Of a stretch of 42,695 nucleotides of DNA, positions 8,751-16,816 are shown piece after piece. The stretch is taken from assembly GCA_003217875.1 (NCBI GenBank), contig QHMR01000009.1:1-42695 (forward strand), read 5' to 3'. Below the pieces are notes generated by a model, which did no database searches, had not been told where the DNA came from, and saw nothing but the letters and a program-made list of their open reading frames with translations. Source of the stretch: Verrucomicrobiota bacterium. Its GTDB lineage: Bacteria; Verrucomicrobiota; Verrucomicrobiia; Chthoniobacterales; UBA10450. The position numbers were made by a program, and so were the translations under genes. Position 1 is the first letter of the stretch; each line of letters begins with the position of its first letter.

Positions 8751-9659
8751 TTAGGGTTTGATCATTCTCGGAACAGTCGCCTTGGCGAGGCTTGTGAATG
8801 CGGCGACCGCGCTGTTTGCTGCAGAATCGCTTAGTCGCAACAGACCAATATCGACTCCCAGATTTTTGCCGCGCAAACGAATCGCCCGTAATTTCAGATT
8901 CTCCCGGCCGCGCAATGCGATCTTTGGCATCAATGCGGCGGCTTTCAATGGCCCAAGCGAGCGAAGAAGGGTTTCAATAGCGTTGATCTCGGCGACCATA
9001 TGGGGACGGACCTGATGCTTTCGACAAATTTCGTCCGTCATTCTGCGCATTACAAAGGTGTCCGGCAATTGGAGCAGGCGTTGCTGGTGTAATTCTGAAA
9101 AATGAACCGCCCGCCGGTTCGCCCATGGATGATTCTGCGCCGCAATGAGGGCGAATTCATCCGTGCAAAGACGCTCGTAACGCAAATTTGGAGAGTGGCG
9201 GGTCAGAAAACCCAGGCCAACGTCCATCCGGCCTTCTTCGAGTGCCGTCTCGATCTCGGTGGAAGAAATTTCTTCAACCGTTATGCTGATCGCTGGATGA
9301 TCGTCGGTAAAAGAGCCAAGGAGTTGCGGCACGAGCGGCACATTCAGCACCGGGATAACACCCAAATGCAATGCGCCGCGTAATTCCCCGGGTTCACTGT
9401 TCAGTTCCTGGAGAAAATTCTCCAGCTGATGAAGGAGCGCCCGGGCGTGCTCCTGAAAAATCAGACCGCGTGGAGTAAGCAGAATCCGCTTCCCTCGACG
9501 CTGAAACAGAGGCACGCGAAGACCCGCTTCCAAATCCCGCATTTGCTGCGAAACACTCGGTTGCGAAATTCCCAGACGATCAGCCGCGCGGCTAAAGCTT
9601 CCCGCCTCGGCGACCGCGAGAAAATAGCGGAGGTGGCGAATGTCCAAAGGCTCCGGCAT
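8751..9659 (-). CDS. LysR-family transcriptional regulator
   Basis: LRYFLAVAEAGSFSRAADRLGISQPSVSQQMRDLEAGL N-terminal HTH. Confidence 0.93.
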   Translation of the reverse strand: MPEPLDIRHLRYFLAVAEAGSFSRAADRLGISQPSVSQQMRDLEAGLRVPLFQRRGKRILLTPRGLIFQEHARALLHQLENFLQELNSEPGELRGALHLGVIPVLNVPLVPQLLGSFTDDHPAISITVEEISSTEIETALEEGRMDVGLGFLTRHSPNLRYERLCTDEFALIAAQNHPWANRRAVHFSELHQQRLLQLPDTFVMRRMTDEICRKHQVRPHMVAEINAIETLLRSLGPLKAAALMPKIALRGRENLKLRAIRLRGKNLGVDIGLLRLSDSAANSAVAAFTSLAKATVPRMIKP

Positions 9660-9712
9660 GGGAAAAGGAATATTCTTCGGCTGGGCGGGCTAAATGCAAC
9701 CGGGAGCTTGAT

Positions 9713-9740
9713 CCCGCAAGCGTTCGGGGTTGATTGCGGG
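9713..9740. promoter_or_regulatory. Inverted repeat CCCGCAA-N14-TTGCGGG in the lysR/ABC divergent intergenic region; candidate operator or hairpin
   Basis: Perfect 7-bp arms read in sequence; position between divergent LysR and transporter genes. Confidence 0.35.
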
Positions 9741-9803
9741 CTAGAATTCTGCTTCCATAGTCAAAACTTATCTGGCTATTTGCAAAACCTTTGAGAGGCA
9801 CAA

Positions 9804-10994
9804 ATGAAATCGAAGCTGATCACGGCCGTTTCGCTGAGTGTTCTGCTAGTGGCAGGCTGCAATAAGAACCCCAGTTCCACAGCTCGGAATTCAAACAAGG
9901 TCCGCGTCGGTTATGTCGGTCTGACCTGCGAGGCGCCAATTTACGTCGCTTACGAGAAGGGCTTTTTCAAGGAGGAGGGACTCGAGCCTGAACTAGTGAA
10001 GTGCAATTGGGCGACTTATAAGGACGCACTGGCGCTTGGCAGCTACGACATCACTCATCATCTGGTGATGTACTTCCTCAAGCCGATCGAACAGGGTTTG
10101 GATGTAAGATTCCTCGCCGGAATCCACCGCGGATGTCTGCGTGTCCAGGCGGGCGCGAAAACGAATATTCACACGATTGAGGATCTGAAAGGAAAGCGAA
10201 TTGGTGTGCCGGGAATGGGCACGCCGCCCTTCGTGTTCGCAAATCGTGTCTTCGGAACGCACGGAATCGACGCTGGGAAAGATATCACTTGGAAAGTTTA
10301 TCCGGCGGGTGAATTAGGTCTGGCTATCGACAAAGGCGAAGTGGACGCCGTTTGCAACGCAGAACCAATCGGAAGCCTGCTGATCGCGGAGGGAAAGGTG
10401 CGAAACATTGCCGACCAGATAATGGATGCACCTTACAAAGACGAGTATTGCTGCGAGGTGATCGCGAACGGCAAATGGGTGGATGCCAATCCCTACACCG
10501 CAGCCAGAGCAACGCGTGCGCTGTTGAAAGGCGCCAAGTGGGTCGAGACCAACCCGAGGGCTGCGGCGATCATGGCAGTAGAGAAAAAATATCTCGCCTC
10601 AACCCCAGAATTGAACACCGCCGCCCTGGCGCGTTTGCGCTACATACCAAGTGTCCACCTGGCTGAGGAGTCGGTCTATACTGCCGGCCGGGAGATGAAG
10701 GTCGCCAAGATGCTCTCTGCCGAGACCGATACCGAAGCGCTCGCCAAACGTGCGTTCATGCATCTTGACGGCGTTACGGACGAGTGGATCAAAACTCTGG
10801 AAGTGGAAAAAATTGCCGGAGCCCAGGTCTCGCCCGACGACGATATCCGGCTAATCGCGGAGTTGGTCCAAAAAGACAGAGGAGATTCGTGCTGCCGAAG
10901 AAAAATGTTTGATCAACCGGATCAGGATCCTCCGAATCTGGCCGACCCTGATGCCCCTTGCCTCGAGAAAAATGCGATGGCTGCTAAGCAGTGA
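9804..10994 (+). CDS. NMT1/SsuA-type ABC transporter substrate-binding lipoprotein
   Basis: Lipobox SVLLVAGC; RVGYVGLTCEAPIYVAYEKGFFKEEGLEPELV; IEDLKGKRIGVPGMG; followed by permease and ATPase genes. Confidence 0.85.
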   Translation: MKSKLITAVSLSVLLVAGCNKNPSSTARNSNKVRVGYVGLTCEAPIYVAYEKGFFKEEGLEPELVKCNWATYKDALALGSYDITHHLVMYFLKPIEQGLDVRFLAGIHRGCLRVQAGAKTNIHTIEDLKGKRIGVPGMGTPPFVFANRVFGTHGIDAGKDITWKVYPAGELGLAIDKGEVDAVCNAEPIGSLLIAEGKVRNIADQIMDAPYKDEYCCEVIANGKWVDANPYTAARATRALLKGAKWVETNPRAAAIMAVEKKYLASTPELNTAALARLRYIPSVHLAEESVYTAGREMKVAKMLSAETDTEALAKRAFMHLDGVTDEWIKTLEVEKIAGAQVSPDDDIRLIAELVQKDRGDSCCRRKMFDQPDQDPPNLADPDAPCLEKNAMAAKQ

Positions 10995-12022
10995 GGCCGG
11001 CTGCCGCGCGAACGCAGTTAACTTTCGTGCGAACACAGCTGAAGAATAACACCGCGGACCGGCTTGAGAGCAGATCGGCGTTGCCTTGGCCGATACAGCT
11101 GGCTGTTCCGGTCGCAAGTTTAATTACATTCGGAATTCACTTGCTCTTTTCAAAAAAGTGGCCGCCGCTCGAGACACGTTCTTACGTGCTGCTGTTTTGG
11201 GAAATTCTTGGCGTCTCAATTGTTCTCTCAATCGCGCAAAGTTTCTGGGCGGGGTTGCGCCAATGGATGCGGCACATGTGGCCGATTTTTACGGCTGCAA
11301 TTCTGTTACTCGGCCTTTGGGACGTAATTACGTCGGGCTTCCACTTGCTTCCGCTGCCGTACTTTCCCGGACCCGCAACGGTTTTACGGAGTTTGATTAG
11401 CGATCGCGCCCTTTTGCTCGATAGCACCTGGCACTCGCTGGTTTTACTCTTAAGTGGCTATACACTTGGCGTGATCGTGGGACTTGTTAGCGGTGTGTGC
11501 ATCGGGTGGTCGACTTCAGTGCGTTATTGGGGAATGCCGCTGCTCAAAGTCGTGGGGCCGATTCCAGCCACCGCATGGATCCCTCTTGCGATGGTCGTGT
11601 CGCCTTCGGCGATTGTGTCCGCAGCGGGATTAATCGCGCTAGCGGTGTGGTTCCCGGTCACAATGTTGACTGCATCCGGGGTTTCCAATACCCGGGCGTC
11701 GTACCTTGACGTGGCTCGAACGCTCGGCGCCGGACGCGCGTATCTCATCTTTCGGATCGCGATTCCAGCTGCGGTTCCGAATATTTTCATCGGGCTGTTC
11801 ATGGGCCTCGGTGCATCGTTTCTAACTCTGGTGGTCGCCGAGTCTGTCGGAGTTAAATCTGGTCTCGGTTGGTATGTCAGTTGGGCGCAAGGCTGGGCCG
11901 AATACGGCAAAGTCTACGCGGCTCTCATCATAATGGCGGCCTTCTTCTCCACCGTCATGACTTTGCTCTTCAAACTGCGCGATCGGGTGCTGGTTTGGCA
12001 GAAGGGAATGATCAAATGGTAA
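10991..12022 (+). CDS. ABC transporter permease (SsuC/TauC type)
   Basis: Multiple TM segments; EAA-like loop 'YLDVARTLGAGRAYLIFRIAIPAAVPNIFIGL'; GTGA overlap with upstream stop. Confidence 0.88.
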   Translation: MRPAAARTQLTFVRTQLKNNTADRLESRSALPWPIQLAVPVASLITFGIHLLFSKKWPPLETRSYVLLFWEILGVSIVLSIAQSFWAGLRQWMRHMWPIFTAAILLLGLWDVITSGFHLLPLPYFPGPATVLRSLISDRALLLDSTWHSLVLLLSGYTLGVIVGLVSGVCIGWSTSVRYWGMPLLKVVGPIPATAWIPLAMVVSPSAIVSAAGLIALAVWFPVTMLTASGVSNTRASYLDVARTLGAGRAYLIFRIAIPAAVPNIFIGLFMGLGASFLTLVVAESVGVKSGLGWYVSWAQGWAEYGKVYAALIIMAAFFSTVMTLLFKLRDRVLVWQKGMIKW

Positions 12023-12810
12023 TGACGAATGTCGCGGCCGGATCAGCGCTTCGCGTTGACGAAGTCCGCAAAAGTTTTGCGGTCCCAGACGCGCCAGGCA
12101 CAAGGCGCCTCGTCCTGGACGGCATTTCGTTTTCGATGGCCGCTGGCGAGCTCGTGTCGCTAGTCGGCCCAAGCGGTTGCGGGAAATCCACATTGCTTCG
12201 ACTTATCGCTGGTCTCGATCTTCCTGATGCTGGCGACCTGCTTGTCGGTGAGGAAGAAATTCTGGGGCCGAGCGCTGAGCGCGGTCTCGTTTTTCAAGAT
12301 CCAAACCTGTTCCCGTGGTTGACCGTGCGTCGGAACATCGAAGCAGGCCTGGTCGCGCGCGGCGTTCTCCACGAAAAGCGCCACGAAGTGGACGAGTTCA
12401 CGCGCCTGGTCGGCTTGGGAGCGTTCGGCAGCGCTTATCCTCATCACTTGTCCGGCGGCATGTCGCAGCGCGTCGCACTCGCACGCGCACTCATTAATCA
12501 TCCCAAAGTGCTCTTACTCGATGAGCCACTTGGCGCGCTCGACGCCTTCACTCGCATGCGCATGCAGGACGAAGTACTGCGCCTGTGGGAAAATCGCCGC
12601 ACGACGATGCTGCTCGTCACCCACGACATCGATGAAGCCATCTACATGAGTGATCGTATCCTTGTCATGACCCGGGCACCCGGGCGCATCGACCGCACGA
12701 TCGACATTAAGCTTCTGCGCCCGCGCGATCGCACTAGCGATTCATTCCTCCGCCTGCGCAGCCAGATTCTCGAACATCTCCACTTCGCCGGCAAAGCCGC
12801 CGACGTTTGA
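12016..12810 (+). CDS. ABC transporter ATP-binding protein (SsuB/TauB type)
   Basis: Walker A GPSGCGKST, signature LSGGMSQRVALARAL, Walker B VLLLDEPLGALD; ATG overlaps permease stop (ATGGTAA). Confidence 0.93.
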   Translation: MVMTNVAAGSALRVDEVRKSFAVPDAPGTRRLVLDGISFSMAAGELVSLVGPSGCGKSTLLRLIAGLDLPDAGDLLVGEEEILGPSAERGLVFQDPNLFPWLTVRRNIEAGLVARGVLHEKRHEVDEFTRLVGLGAFGSAYPHHLSGGMSQRVALARALINHPKVLLLDEPLGALDAFTRMRMQDEVLRLWENRRTTMLLVTHDIDEAIYMSDRILVMTRAPGRIDRTIDIKLLRPRDRTSDSFLRLRSQILEHLHFAGKAADV

Positions 12811-12882
12811 GGCAGTAAAACCGTGTCTCTTTTTCGAGATTGCCCGGCCCACACACGTAATCCACAACCGACAATTGAGGTG

Positions 12883-12955
12883 AGCCGGCAGTCGGATTCG
12901 AACCGACGACCTGCTGATTACAAATCAGCTGCTCTACCCGCTGAGCTATGCCGGC
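12883..12955 (-). tRNA. tRNA-Thr (anticodon TGT)
   Basis: Minus strand GCCGGCATAGCTCAGCGGGTAGAGCAGCTGATTTGTAATCAGCAGGTCGTCGGTTCGAATCCGACTGCCGGCT folds as a cloverleaf; anticodon loop TTTGTAA. Confidence 0.95.
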
Positions 12956-13042
12956 GAAAAAAGGCCTAGAAAGCTACAAGAGCGACAACGGTAAAGCAGA
13001 AACAGCAGAAAGGCCATTGTAACTTTGAGCCTCTGAACCGTG

Positions 13043-13648
13043 TTATTCGCGAACACGCATCTCCGCCCGATTCAACACCTTAAACCCGTAGCGCTCGAAC
13101 ATTTTCTCTCCGCGCCGGCTCTCGAATGTGATGATCTGGCCGTAAACACGTTTTTCGCCGGATCGATAAAGATAACTTAAATACGCGCTCATGAGCGCGC
13201 GTGTCGTCGAGACTTTGCGAGCGTCGGGCAACAAATTGACGTGGAAATGCGGCGTGCGCCGCGGTGCTGCGGGGACTTCGCGCCAGCCATGCACAAGAAG
13301 CCAGCGGATAAACCGGCGCGATCGCGCATTGTAGCGGAAGTAGCGTGTTAGCGCGCGGAAGAAGAGCCAGACGTTTTGGTAAAGGGCGTAGAGTTGGTTT
13401 CGTAGCGGCTTACGCGAGCCGAGTAGATAACCGCGTATTTCGCCGTCCACTTCCAGGAGAAAACAGGATTCGGGTTCGTGATCGGTGTAGTAGGTGGTGA
13501 GAAAATCAGCGAACAATTCTCGATCCTCGTACACGGGATCAATAGGGTCGCCAAGAAAGCCAGTGTCGCAGCAGAGCTTTCGGACCGCTTCGCGGTCTGA
13601 TCTGCGATAGCCGCGAATGAGGAACGCCTGGTGATCGTCGTTCGCCAT
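13043..13648 (-). CDS. GNAT-family N-acetyltransferase
   Basis: IRGYRRSDREAVRKLCCDTGF...FLLEVDGEIRGYLLGSR...HFHVNLLPDARK...MFERYGFKVLNRAEM. Confidence 0.75.
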   Translation of the reverse strand: MANDDHQAFLIRGYRRSDREAVRKLCCDTGFLGDPIDPVYEDRELFADFLTTYYTDHEPESCFLLEVDGEIRGYLLGSRKPLRNQLYALYQNVWLFFRALTRYFRYNARSRRFIRWLLVHGWREVPAAPRRTPHFHVNLLPDARKVSTTRALMSAYLSYLYRSGEKRVYGQIITFESRRGEKMFERYGFKVLNRAEMRVRE

Positions 13649-14824
13649 TTAAAATTGGCGGTAGTTTGCGCGAACCTCGCGATAAATGCAAAACAGTTCG
13701 TCAAACACCCGCTCCCAGCTATAGAGGCTCCGAGCCCTCTTTGCCGCATTTCTGCCGACGGTTAACAATTTTTTTGTCGCGCAACTGACAATCGCACCCG
13801 CGAGCGCATCCGCGCTGTTCTCTCGCGCCCATGATTTCTGCTCATGACAAATAATATTGTCCATGCAGCTGCCACGAATTCCCACCACGGGCGTCCCGCA
13901 CGCCTGACTCTCCAACGTCGCTAGGCCAAAAGTTTCCTGAACACCGGGATGAACGAAGAGATCGGCGGCGCGGTAGTAGCGGGCGAGGTCGCGCGGATCA
14001 CCGCAATAACGAACCCACGAAATGTTTTTGGTTCGCGCTTGGAGTTTCCGAAGCTGAGTTCGCTCGGGACCATCGCCAATGACGAGCAAATGAAACTCAT
14101 TCGGACGGCGTTGCTGCAGAATTTTGAATGCCGCAAACAGAGTTGCCGTGTTCTTCTCTTTCGCCAGACGGCCGACGTAAAGAAGGAGTTTTTTTTGTGA
14201 ATTGAGACCAAGCGAGCGGCGCGTTGTTTCCTTCTCCGAGGCGTCGGGACGAAAGATATCAGGATTAACACCGAGACTCAGGACCCGCACGTTATGCACT
14301 CCCCAATCGCGCAGCACGCTCGCAAGCCGCTCTGATGCTACCAACGTTGCCGCGTGCTCATTGTAAAGTTTACGCACGTAAGCCCGGGAAAGCTTCATCA
14401 CCCGGCGCGTCGCAATTTTTCCGAGGACTTTTGCGCTGTTACGCAGATATGCTTCCGGAAAATGCGAATGATAAAATCCGATCACGGGGGCGCGCAGGGC
14501 ACGGCCAAGCTTCACCGCTTTCCACCCGAGTTGATAAGGATCGGCGGACTCAATCAGGTCCGGCCGTTCCTCTTCCAAAATTTCCTCCACTGCGCGCAAA
14601 TTCAGTAGAGCGCGATATTGGCCCGTACGTGACACAAGAGGCGAACGAATCGAGTAGACACGCGAGCGCCCATTTGCCTTCACGTTCGCCTTCGGGCCGG
14701 GAACAATCAGAACGTGCTCGTCGCGCGGCGCGTGCTTCTCGATATAGTGGATCTTTTCGTGAAGATAACGTTTCACCCCGCCGCTGACCGGAGAGTAGAA
14801 CTGTGTCAGGTCACAGATCTTCAC
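13649..14824 (-). CDS. GT4-type glycosyltransferase (glycosyl transferases group 1)
   Basis: LYVGRLAKEKNTATLFAAF, GDGPERTQL, HPGVQETFGLATLESQACGTPVVG; GTG start. Confidence 0.9.
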   Translation of the reverse strand: MKICDLTQFYSPVSGGVKRYLHEKIHYIEKHAPRDEHVLIVPGPKANVKANGRSRVYSIRSPLVSRTGQYRALLNLRAVEEILEEERPDLIESADPYQLGWKAVKLGRALRAPVIGFYHSHFPEAYLRNSAKVLGKIATRRVMKLSRAYVRKLYNEHAATLVASERLASVLRDWGVHNVRVLSLGVNPDIFRPDASEKETTRRSLGLNSQKKLLLYVGRLAKEKNTATLFAAFKILQQRRPNEFHLLVIGDGPERTQLRKLQARTKNISWVRYCGDPRDLARYYRAADLFVHPGVQETFGLATLESQACGTPVVGIRGSCMDNIICHEQKSWARENSADALAGAIVSCATKKLLTVGRNAAKRARSLYSWERVFDELFCIYREVRANYRQF

Positions 14825-15194
14825 AGCATTTTCGATTTTCGATTTGCGATTTTGCCGCGGTTTTCTTCGACGATGCCATGATGGCGGCGATCTCGCCCGC
14901 CTCAGTTAGCAAAGGCCTCACTTTCACTGCACTGAGCAAGCCCGTGTCAATTATAAACTCGAGCCAAAACGCGCTTTCATCTGCTTCGTCTTCGACCACA
15001 CCGAGTTTAGCAATGAAGTCCGGTTTCGAACGCGCTCGGCATGCTGCGCAGTAATTTGCTGCTACAGATGTCCCGCTCCTTATGAGTTGCGAAGCTACCG
15101 CTCGTCCCTGAATCGTTTGGGGCAGAGCGGCAACAAGTTTAAAGATTCGCAATCCAAACTGCTTGGTTCGATCAAGGAGCTCGCGTTCAGTCAT
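14811..15194 (-). CDS. Four-helix-bundle protein (TIGR02436 / S23-IVP-like)
   Basis: LIRSGTSVAANYCAACRARSKPDFIAKLGVVEDEADESAFWLEFIID is characteristic; ATG at 15194 (MTERELL). Confidence 0.85.
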   Translation of the reverse strand: MTERELLDRTKQFGLRIFKLVAALPQTIQGRAVASQLIRSGTSVAANYCAACRARSKPDFIAKLGVVEDEADESAFWLEFIIDTGLLSAVKVRPLLTEAGEIAAIMASSKKTAAKSQIENRKCCEDL

Positions 15195-15219
15195 TGAGCA
15201 AATCGCAAATCGCAAATTG
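14833..15219. repeat. Imperfect terminal inverted repeats (14833-14852 and 15200-15219) flanking the four-helix-bundle gene
   Basis: CGATTTTCGATTTGCGATTT versus reverse complement CAATTTGCGATTTGCGATTT: 18/20 matches; right arm is a heptamer repeat (CAAATCG)n. Confidence 0.7.
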
Positions 15220-15223
15220 CAAA

Positions 15224-16147
15224 TCAAGATTCCAGCTCGCTTAGGTACTTCTCCGCATCCATCGCCGCCGCACAACCAGAACCGGCTGCGGTTACCGCCT
15301 GCTTGTAAATCCGATCTGCAACGTCGCCCGCCACGAATACACCGGGATACTTGCTCTCCACGAGATTTTTCGTGACCAAATAGCCATCGGTGTCCATGTC
15401 GAGCTTGCCTCGATACGCTCGCGTGTTCGGGTCATGACCAATTGCCATGAAAACACACGCCACTGCGAGTTCGCGTTCTTCTCCTGTCTTCACATTGCGC
15501 AAACTAACGGCGCGCATCTCGCCCTTTTCATCGGCAATGTATTCTGTCACGACGGTGTTCCAGATGGGCTCGATCTTCTTGTTCGCAAATACACGCTCCT
15601 GCATAATCACCGACGCGCGCATCTTGTCGCGACGATGAATCAGATAGATCTTCGAAGCAAACCGGGCGAGAAACAGCGATTCCTCCGCGGCTGAATCTCC
15701 GCCGCCAACGACGCAGACCGGCACATTTTTGTAAAACGCGCCGTCGCACGTTGCGCACGAAGTCAGCCCATGACCGATCAACTTCTCTTCGTTTTCGAGT
15801 CCGAGATAGCGAGCTGACGCTCCGCTGGCAATAATGAGCGCCTGCGTCTCGAGCCACTCGTCATCGGCTTTGATCCGGACATGCTTATTGTTTCCGTCAA
15901 AATCACTCACTTCTGCGTAGGAGAAACGGGCACCGAATTTTTCGGCCTGCCTGTGCATGTAGAGGATGAGCTCCGGTCCATCGATTCCATCAGGAAAGCC
16001 GGGATAATTTTCCACCAACGTCGTGGTCGAGAGTTGTCCACCCGGCTGCCGACCTTCAAGCACCAAGGGGCTCAGGTTAGCCCGAGCCGCGTAAATCGCC
16101 GCCGTCAATCCGGCGCAGCCGCTTCCGACGATGATCACTTTCTCCAT
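15224..16147 (-). CDS. trxB: Thioredoxin-disulfide reductase
   Basis: VIIVGSGCAGLTAAIYAARANLSPLVLEG, CATCDGAFYKN redox site, GGGDSAAEE, VFVAGDVAD. Confidence 0.95.
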   Translation of the reverse strand: MEKVIIVGSGCAGLTAAIYAARANLSPLVLEGRQPGGQLSTTTLVENYPGFPDGIDGPELILYMHRQAEKFGARFSYAEVSDFDGNNKHVRIKADDEWLETQALIIASGASARYLGLENEEKLIGHGLTSCATCDGAFYKNVPVCVVGGGDSAAEESLFLARFASKIYLIHRRDKMRASVIMQERVFANKKIEPIWNTVVTEYIADEKGEMRAVSLRNVKTGEERELAVACVFMAIGHDPNTRAYRGKLDMDTDGYLVTKNLVESKYPGVFVAGDVADRIYKQAVTAAGSGCAAAMDAEKYLSELES

Positions 16148-16226
16148 CAACAAAACTTAGCACACAGCGCAAGTTGCAACGATCGGTCGCACGGCTTAAC
16201 CGCCTAGACTGCGCGGCACCGGATTC

Positions 16227-16816
16227 CTAAGGTGTTTGAGCCACAAGGTCGGGGCGGACATGCTGAAGCCACCAAACGGCTTCCGAATTCCGATTCGGCG
16301 ACGGAACCTTCGTTAGAACTGTCCGCCAGACTTTCCAAAAGCGAGTCAGTTCCGTCCGCTTATGCGTAGCCTTCTCGTCGGTTGGCCAGACAAACTCGAC
16401 CCGGTGCGTTCAGCCGACCATCGTAATTTTTAGGACACAGCCGGCGAAGTGATCAAATTCGCTATTGGAAATCTTATTTGGAAGACCAAAGAAATTCGCT
16501 TGCTCAACGACTGCCGCGAGACCACGCATGTCTTCTTCGGACAAGACGAAGGATTTCGAAGTTCGCCGCACGCCGGCTCCAGCTCCGATAATCGAAATCT
16601 CCTGAATCGCTTTTCCCTCCCGGGTAATTCGTAGGCGCCACGGCTTCGAAGCCTTGTAGTCCGTCAACCCTGCTCCCGGAAAAAGGCAGCCCCCACAGAA
16701 AAGTCTGCTGGCACAGACACAGTTGAGCCGTCACACAGGGAAGCAATCGCAAGCAAAACAAGATAGAGCGATCTCGCACCGGCTCGACATAATCGTCTAG
16801 GTGCTATCGAACTCAT
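16227..16816 (-). pseudogene. Disrupted secreted small protein gene coupled to the sulfite-oxidase-like gene (one frameshift plus one in-frame TGA)
   Basis: ATGA coupling at 16813-16816; MSSIAPRRLCRAGARSLYLVLLAIASLCDGSTVSVPADFSVGAAFFREQG / frameshift / LTDYKASKPWRLRITREG...VLKITMVG / TGA / THRVEFVWPTDEKATHKRTELTRFWKVWRTVLTKVPSPNRNSEAVWWLQHVRPDLVAQTP*. Confidence 0.6.

Noticed and set aside
14811-15228. Interpretation as a diversity-generating retroelement (Avd plus repeats)
   Set aside because: No reverse transcriptase, template repeat or variable repeat seen; only an Avd/S23-like fold gene
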